Positions 60,048-64,000 of a DNA stretch of 64,000 bases are shown piece after piece. The translations under genes and the position numbers were made by a program. This DNA is from Ustilago trichophora (Eukaryota > Basidiomycota > Ustilaginomycetes > Ustilaginales > Ustilaginaceae), in the NCBI GenBank assembly GCA_900323505.1, contig OOIN01000032.1, positions 62,001 to 126,000 on the forward strand, given 5' to 3'. Numbering within the stretch: the stretch's first letter is position 1; the number at the start of each line of letters is the position of its first letter. Under the pieces are notes generated by a model. The model was not told the DNA's origin and ran no database searches. It was given only the letters and a program-made list of their open reading frames with translations.

Positions 60048-60792
60048 TTAGGAGAAGCGCCTAATGTTATCCAACTCTTGCAAGAGCGAATCCAACAATG
60101 CATCGTCTCTGGTTGCAAGGGTTGGGATCAATGCTTTAGCCTCGTCGACTTCGGTGATGCACAGATTGGCGAGTTGAGCCATTTCGAATTGGGTGAGTTG
60201 TAAACCAGTTTCGGATTCGGGCAGTTCGTTTCCTTCTTCGTCGTAGCGAGCTTCGTCCAGTTTGGCGTGCTTGAGAAGCAATCTAGGAGCAACGACAGGG
60301 TCGACATAGTGGCAAGGTTGGAATCGATGGTTTTGAAAGTGTGAGTTAGGGGACTTGCTATTAAGGGTATCGAATTGTGGATTGCAAGTTGGGGAATGGG
60401 GAAACACTCACTCTCGAATCTCTCGAATGGTATTCGGATCTTTATAGCGGGAAAATTCCGAGACATAGTCCTTTGTTTTTGCGAAAACCCTGTAGGATAG
60501 CATCACCATGACAATGTCAAGCTTTGGTCAGTATCATGCCTCGTCTCGCCTTGTTGACGTTGATAAGGAGAAAGAGAAGTACTTACGCAGTTGCAACGTC
60601 ATCCCTCCCATTGGCACCCGCTACACCATCTGCATTGCTACCCAAAGCATCTGGTTGCGAAAATACCAACTCTACCTCGGAGATCAACAAACATCCGGCA
60701 TCATCGAACTCTTCACCAAGCTTGCCAATAGCAGCATCTTCATCTTCGATATTGCCCCTTGTGTGCCTTCTACCTGTTTCGTGCGCCTGCAT
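60048..60792 (-). CDS. RPB4: RNA polymerase II subunit Rpb4
   Basis: One half of the Rpb4/Rpb7 stalk of RNA polymerase II, acting in initiation and in mRNA export and decay. Three exons: 60792-60587, 60489-60412 and 60282-60048; introns of 97 and 129 nt (donors GTAAGT and GTGAGT, acceptors CAG and TAG). Frames join to 172 residues. The N-terminus has AIGKLGEEFDDAGCLLISEVELVF, the family start that packs on Rpb7. VFAKTKDYVSEFSRYKDPNTIREIRELLLKH spans exons 2-3. The C-terminal HRDC-like helices carry LTQFEMAQLANLC, EAKALIPTLA and LDSLLQELDNIRRF. Length is close to human POLR2D (142) plus a short acidic linker (ARYDEEGNELPESETG). Divergent from the WD40 gene. Confidence 0.93.
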
Positions 60793-61282
60793 CTCTGTTG
60801 CTTGTAGCTCAGCTAGTTAGCTTGCTTGCTTGTTTGCTTGCTCTATTGTTGGGATTGGTGCGATTCGTAAAGAAGCTTCTGATTGTATATGTGGTATGAC
60901 CAAAGGGAATGAGAAGCGGATAAAGGACAAGGAGGGGGTATTGAGCAGATGGTAAGTGTTGGAAAGTGGGTGGCGCTTTCAAGACGTTGTTTGCAAGGGG
61001 TTCAACGGAACTCGGAACAATGCTCTGGTTTGCAAATGAATCGGGATCGGGTGTACAGTACGCGTCGCAGAGTCAAAGAGTTGGACCCTGTACAACACAG
61101 TTCTGTAACAATGGATTGATTGCTCCTTGCTCAACTTCTTTTCATCTCGATTCTTTGCCTCGACACCTCCTCTTTCGATACCCCAATCCCTCAAGGTCAT
61201 CGTCTCAGTAGCTCCAATCTAACCTCCGTCATTCATCTCGACCCTCTATCATACCCTTACGCACCGACACTTTACAGCAAAA
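60793..61282. promoter_or_regulatory. Divergent promoter region, RPB4 / WD40 gene
   Basis: A 490 bp head-to-head region carrying both recurrent words close together: TACAGTA at 61054-61060 and TGGACCCT at 61082-61089. A CTTG repeat (about 60817-60840) lies next to the RPB4 ATG. Confidence 0.45.
61082..61089 (+). promoter_or_regulatory. TGGACCCT element between RPB4 and the WD40 gene
   Basis: 194 bp before the WD40 ATG and 290 bp before the RPB4 ATG; context TTGGACCCTGTAC. Confidence 0.4.
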
Positions 61283-62359
61283 ATGGCAATACCCCTCCCC
61301 GAAGAATCCAGTATACCCTCTTCATCCCCATCCTCCTCCTCATCTGCACCAGATTTGATATATACCCTCTCTGGCCACACCAAATCTCCCACCTCCCTCT
61401 GCTTCTCCCCCTGTGGCCGACTCCTCGCCACTGCCTCTTCCGACTCTACCATCAAGCTTTGGACCGTGGCCACCGGAACCCTAATCCACACATTCACCTC
61501 CTCCTCCTTCTCATCATCCTCTTCGGGCATCAATGACATCTGCTTCTCCTCCGACTCCCATTATCTAGCGTCCTGTTCCGACGATCGCAGCATCAAAATT
61601 TACAGTACTCTCACCTTCCATCTGGTCCGCACCTTTTCCGAACATACATCCTACGTCCTATGTCTTGCATATAATCCCACCTCTACCCTCTTAGTCTCAG
61701 GTTCATTCGATGAGACTGTTCGACTTTGGAACGTTGCTCGAAGCAAGTGTCATCGAGTCATCTCTGCCCATAGCGAAGCGGTGACCGGGGTGGATTTTAA
61801 CAGCGATGGTACAATGATCGTCAGCTCTTCCTACGACGGTTCGATTCGGTTGTGGGATACAACCACAGGTGCATGCTTGAAGACGTTGGTGCATAAGGAT
61901 CAGAGCCCATTGGGCGGGGTTCAATTCACCCCTAGCTCTGCACAAATCCTCTGCTCCAGCTTGGACAACACAGTGAGAATGTGGGACGTATACAACTCGA
62001 AAATCGTCAAAACTTACACAGGTCATAACAACTCCAAATTGCCCCTAACTGCCCGTCTAACTTTCCTACCCGTCTCTCTCCCAAACTCAACCTCGTCAGC
62101 AACGACAATCGATCGAGATGGAGGACATGATCGAGGAGCAAGCGGAAGCCACAACAACAAGGCAGTGATGATAGGTGGCGAAGATGGTAAAGTGACAATA
62201 TGGCATCTTCAATCGAAACAGATTGTTACCTTTTGGCAGGCACATTCGTCTACATCTGCCGTGGTGGCCACTGCAACCCATCCTAGTTTGAATGTGGTGG
62301 CAACGGCGGGTGTCGAACCAGATTGCTGTGTTAAAATGTGGTTGTTTTCTTCGACTTAG
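61283..62359 (+). CDS. WDR5/Swd3-like WD40-repeat protein
   Basis: 358 residues forming about seven WD40 repeats. The repeat ends are visible: TIKLWTV, SIKIYST, TVRLWNV, SIRLWDT, TVRMWDV, KVTIWHL and VKMWLF. The start LSGHTKSPTSLCFSPCGRLLATASSDSTIKLW and the repeat GHS/AHSEAVTGVDFNSDGTMIVSSSYDG resemble WDR5/Swd3, the propeller of the COMPASS histone H3K4 methyltransferase. Two deviations: a Ser-rich loop in repeat 2 and a roughly 35-residue polar insert (about 262-300, with GASGSHNN) in repeat 6. The last repeat ends in CVKMWLF close to the C-terminus, as in WDR5. COMPASS membership is inferred; other short WD40 proteins are possible. Confidence 0.78.
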   Translation: MAIPLPEESSIPSSSPSSSSSAPDLIYTLSGHTKSPTSLCFSPCGRLLATASSDSTIKLWTVATGTLIHTFTSSSFSSSSSGINDICFSSDSHYLASCSDDRSIKIYSTLTFHLVRTFSEHTSYVLCLAYNPTSTLLVSGSFDETVRLWNVARSKCHRVISAHSEAVTGVDFNSDGTMIVSSSYDGSIRLWDTTTGACLKTLVHKDQSPLGGVQFTPSSAQILCSSLDNTVRMWDVYNSKIVKTYTGHNNSKLPLTARLTFLPVSLPNSTSSATTIDRDGGHDRGASGSHNNKAVMIGGEDGKVTIWHLQSKQIVTFWQAHSSTSAVVATATHPSLNVVATAGVEPDCCVKMWLFSST

Positions 62360-62361
62360 CA

Positions 62362-62398
62362 CACACACTCTCACACACACGCACACACACACACACAC
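62362..62398 (+). repeat. CA dinucleotide microsatellite
   Basis: CA run with a few interruptions, directly after the WD40 stop. Confidence 0.8.
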
Positions 62399-62603
62399 CA
62401 GGATGCAAAAGGCAATTTGTACCTGTACCAAGAGGCAAACAGACTTGGAAGTGAAATTTCAAGACTGCACACAGTGTATGTGTGTGCAATACTTGGATGC
62501 GGTGCTATGTGCAGCAGTGATTCACGATCTTGGCTTTTAAGATTTTAAATCTCAGCCAAAGACAATTACAAGGAGAGAGAAGAGGGGGAGAATTCATGGC
62601 ATT

Positions 62604-63878
62604 TTACTGGCTCTTCTTCTTCTGAACCTTGCTCTTGCCCCAAACGTTGGCCTCGACCCTGTGTTTCTCCTCCTTACTAGCAACCACATTGTAGTAAAGG
62701 GTCCTGAGCAGCGTGTCGATGGGCAAAAACATACCCACCCTCTTCTGGTAATCCTTGTACTCGGGGTACTTTTCCGCCGACACCTGCTCCGAGTACCTGG
62801 TGCTAGGCAAGAACAACGCATTCATAGCCAAAGGAGCGATAATGGCATAGTTGAGGAAATGCGACCAGTGAGCCTTGGTAAAATCGAGATCGGCAGGCAA
62901 AAATGTCAGGGGTACAAACGCGTACAAGATCCACCAGGTGGTTTGTTCGCATGCAAAGTTGGGGTGTCGGCTCCAAGCCCACAGTCCCTTGGTGACGAAT
63001 CCTCGTTGAGCATCCTCGGGGGTCGAGTAAGGCATGACGTTTTGCTTCTGGAGAGGAAGCTTGGTGACGGGGTCAACCATGGCGTTGGGCAAAGGTTTTT
63101 CCTGGGGATTCTTGCCACGTTTGTAGTTCTGGTAGTTCCACTGCTGCTGGTCAGCGTAGAATTGGATGGTGAGGTTGAGGACAAAGAGGGCAGCAAGGAT
63201 GTAATCTCCGAGGATGAGCTTGCTGACCGGTCGAGGGACGGGTTCGGTGACGTGCTTGATCGAGGTAGTGGTAAGCAAAAGGTAGTTGGGGAGAGCAGTG
63301 ATGGCCAGCAGAATGTTCTGGGCAATTGCGATGAAAAAGATCGAAAAGACCTCCCACATGGGACGAGACATGGTCTTGCGAAGCAAAGGCCATCGGTAAT
63401 CTTCCTCGCCAGGCTTGAACATGCCCCTCCTATAGGCGTTGTAGGTGAGTCTGACGCACCAGATCACCGAGAGCGCAGACATGAGGGCCAGTCTAGGCTC
63501 GACCTTGTCCCAAACGGAAGCATGCTCGACACCGCCAAAGAGGGTAAGCTTGGCGGGCTGATAGGTGAAATACTTGTGTACGGTAAAGTGAACCGAGTAG
63601 ATGAGCGGGAGAAACGTCCAGAGTCCATCCACCTGCGAAGCGTTTCCGGTGATCTTTTCCATGATCCAGACGTAGAAGCTGACAACACCGCAAAAGGCGA
63701 TGGCCGAATGGAAGGGGTCGGCATCAGCGTAGTAGGCCTTGTAAGTAGCGACGCTGGTGAGGGTCTTGGTGTTGCGGAAGTACTCGGTAAAGGCGGGCCA
63801 GAAGGAGCGGATGGCAGGGAGGAGATGGGTGGCTGGGTTGAGGGCAGCGTGAGCCCACTCGATAGCGGTGCCCGTCAT
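62604..63878 (-). CDS. DUF1295 / steroid 5-alpha-reductase-like membrane protein
   Basis: A 424-residue multi-pass protein. Hydrophobic segments include FHSAIAFCGVVSFYVWIM, LWTFLPLIYSVHFTV, LALMSALSVIWCVRLTYNAY, VFSIFFIAIAQNILLAITALPNYLLL, ILAALFVLNLTIQFY and HFLNYAIIAPLAMNALF. The C-terminal signature GLWAWSRHPNFACEQTTWWILY is the NADPH-binding/His motif of the DUF1295 and isoprenylcysteine methyltransferase/steroid reductase superfamily (usual form WRYSRHPNYFGE). The tail EYKDYQKRVGMFLP and the Lys-rich end (KKKSQ) suggest ER residence. The substrate is unknown. The ATG at 63878 is 122 bases from the window edge; an upstream exon beyond the window cannot be excluded. Confidence 0.86.
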   Translation of the reverse strand: MTGTAIEWAHAALNPATHLLPAIRSFWPAFTEYFRNTKTLTSVATYKAYYADADPFHSAIAFCGVVSFYVWIMEKITGNASQVDGLWTFLPLIYSVHFTVHKYFTYQPAKLTLFGGVEHASVWDKVEPRLALMSALSVIWCVRLTYNAYRRGMFKPGEEDYRWPLLRKTMSRPMWEVFSIFFIAIAQNILLAITALPNYLLLTTTSIKHVTEPVPRPVSKLILGDYILAALFVLNLTIQFYADQQQWNYQNYKRGKNPQEKPLPNAMVDPVTKLPLQKQNVMPYSTPEDAQRGFVTKGLWAWSRHPNFACEQTTWWILYAFVPLTFLPADLDFTKAHWSHFLNYAIIAPLAMNALFLPSTRYSEQVSAEKYPEYKDYQKRVGMFLPIDTLLRTLYYNVVASKEEKHRVEANVWGKSKVQKKKSQ

Positions 63879-64000
63879 TATGCTTGACGTTGATCGGGAG
63901 AAGGGAGCTTGAGGATGGACGGATGGCGAGATGGTGGGATGAAAGGAAGAGAGAAGTGCGGATGGATCAGTAGGACTAGGAGGGAGGAGGACGATACAAG

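Noticed and set aside
1..64000. Mobile elements, CRISPR arrays, viral genes, telomeric repeats, peroxisomal readthrough stops
   Set aside because: No transposase, reverse transcriptase, terminal repeats, spaced direct repeats or telomere arrays were seen, and none of the stops I checked is followed by the TGA-CTA readthrough context.

Overview
This is a piece of a nuclear fungal chromosome. The gene set (mitochondrial N-acetylglutamate synthase, CCR4-NOT subunit Caf40, RNA polymerase II subunit Rpb4, a V-ATPase C subunit, a FAS1/GPI protein, a pectin lyase) is fungal. Long intronless ORFs, few short GT-AG introns, Ser/Gln-rich inserts in conserved proteins and compact head-to-head gene pairs suggest a basidiomycete, most likely a smut (Ustilaginomycotina). 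That placement is inference. No rRNA, tRNA, transposon, CRISPR array or viral sequence was recognised.

Layout. 0-5 kb: secreted Ser/Gly then Gln/Asn-rich protein; a Bem46-type hydrolase divergent from the ATP23 protease. 5-10 kb, all minus: CAF40, cytochrome c heme lyase, phosphomannomutase. 10-17.4 kb: MRE11, then N-acetylglutamate synthase, whose mitochondrial presequence lies on a separate exon. 19-24 kb: an isoaspartyl peptidase/asparaginase-type Ntn hydrolase and a very large secreted pectin lyase with extra domains. 24.7-31.3 kb: an unrecognised Ser-rich protein with SxIP motifs, a LYC1-like acetyltransferase and a UBX-type protein. 32.5-39.2 kb: a FUSC/Bre4-like membrane protein and a cyclopropane-synthase-like methyltransferase. 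39.3-44.5 kb: the tRNA-splicing genes SEN54 and TPT1 in tandem, then a small SET protein. 44.9-49.9 kb: VMA5, IST3, an SDR enzyme and a GST. 50.9-56.4 kb: a FAS1 adhesin-like gene with a 4.1 kb gene-free upstream region. 56.4-64 kb: NUS1, the rhomboid protease PCP1, RPB4, a WDR5/Swd3-like WD40 protein and a DUF1295 membrane enzyme.

Most genes are unrelated housekeeping genes. The one clear functional pair is SEN54-TPT1: the endonuclease that excises tRNA introns and the enzyme that removes the 2'-phosphate left after tRNA ligation. NUS1 and phosphomannomutase both feed glycosylation, but they are 47 kb apart.

Exon structures were assembled by hand for seven genes: PMM (1 intron), NAGS (1), UBX (2), SET (1), GST (1), FAS1 (1) and RPB4 (2). 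All nine introns are GT-AG. Eight are 97-174 nt; the NAGS intron is 848 nt. Several start codons were moved to the first in-frame ATG because the longest open frame begins at TTG or GTG.

The most interesting non-coding signal is an eight-base word, TGGACCCT (either strand). It occurs nine times outside coding sequence, eight of them 140-430 bp upstream of a start codon. A pentanucleotide repeat word (TACTG/CAGTA) is also concentrated between genes.
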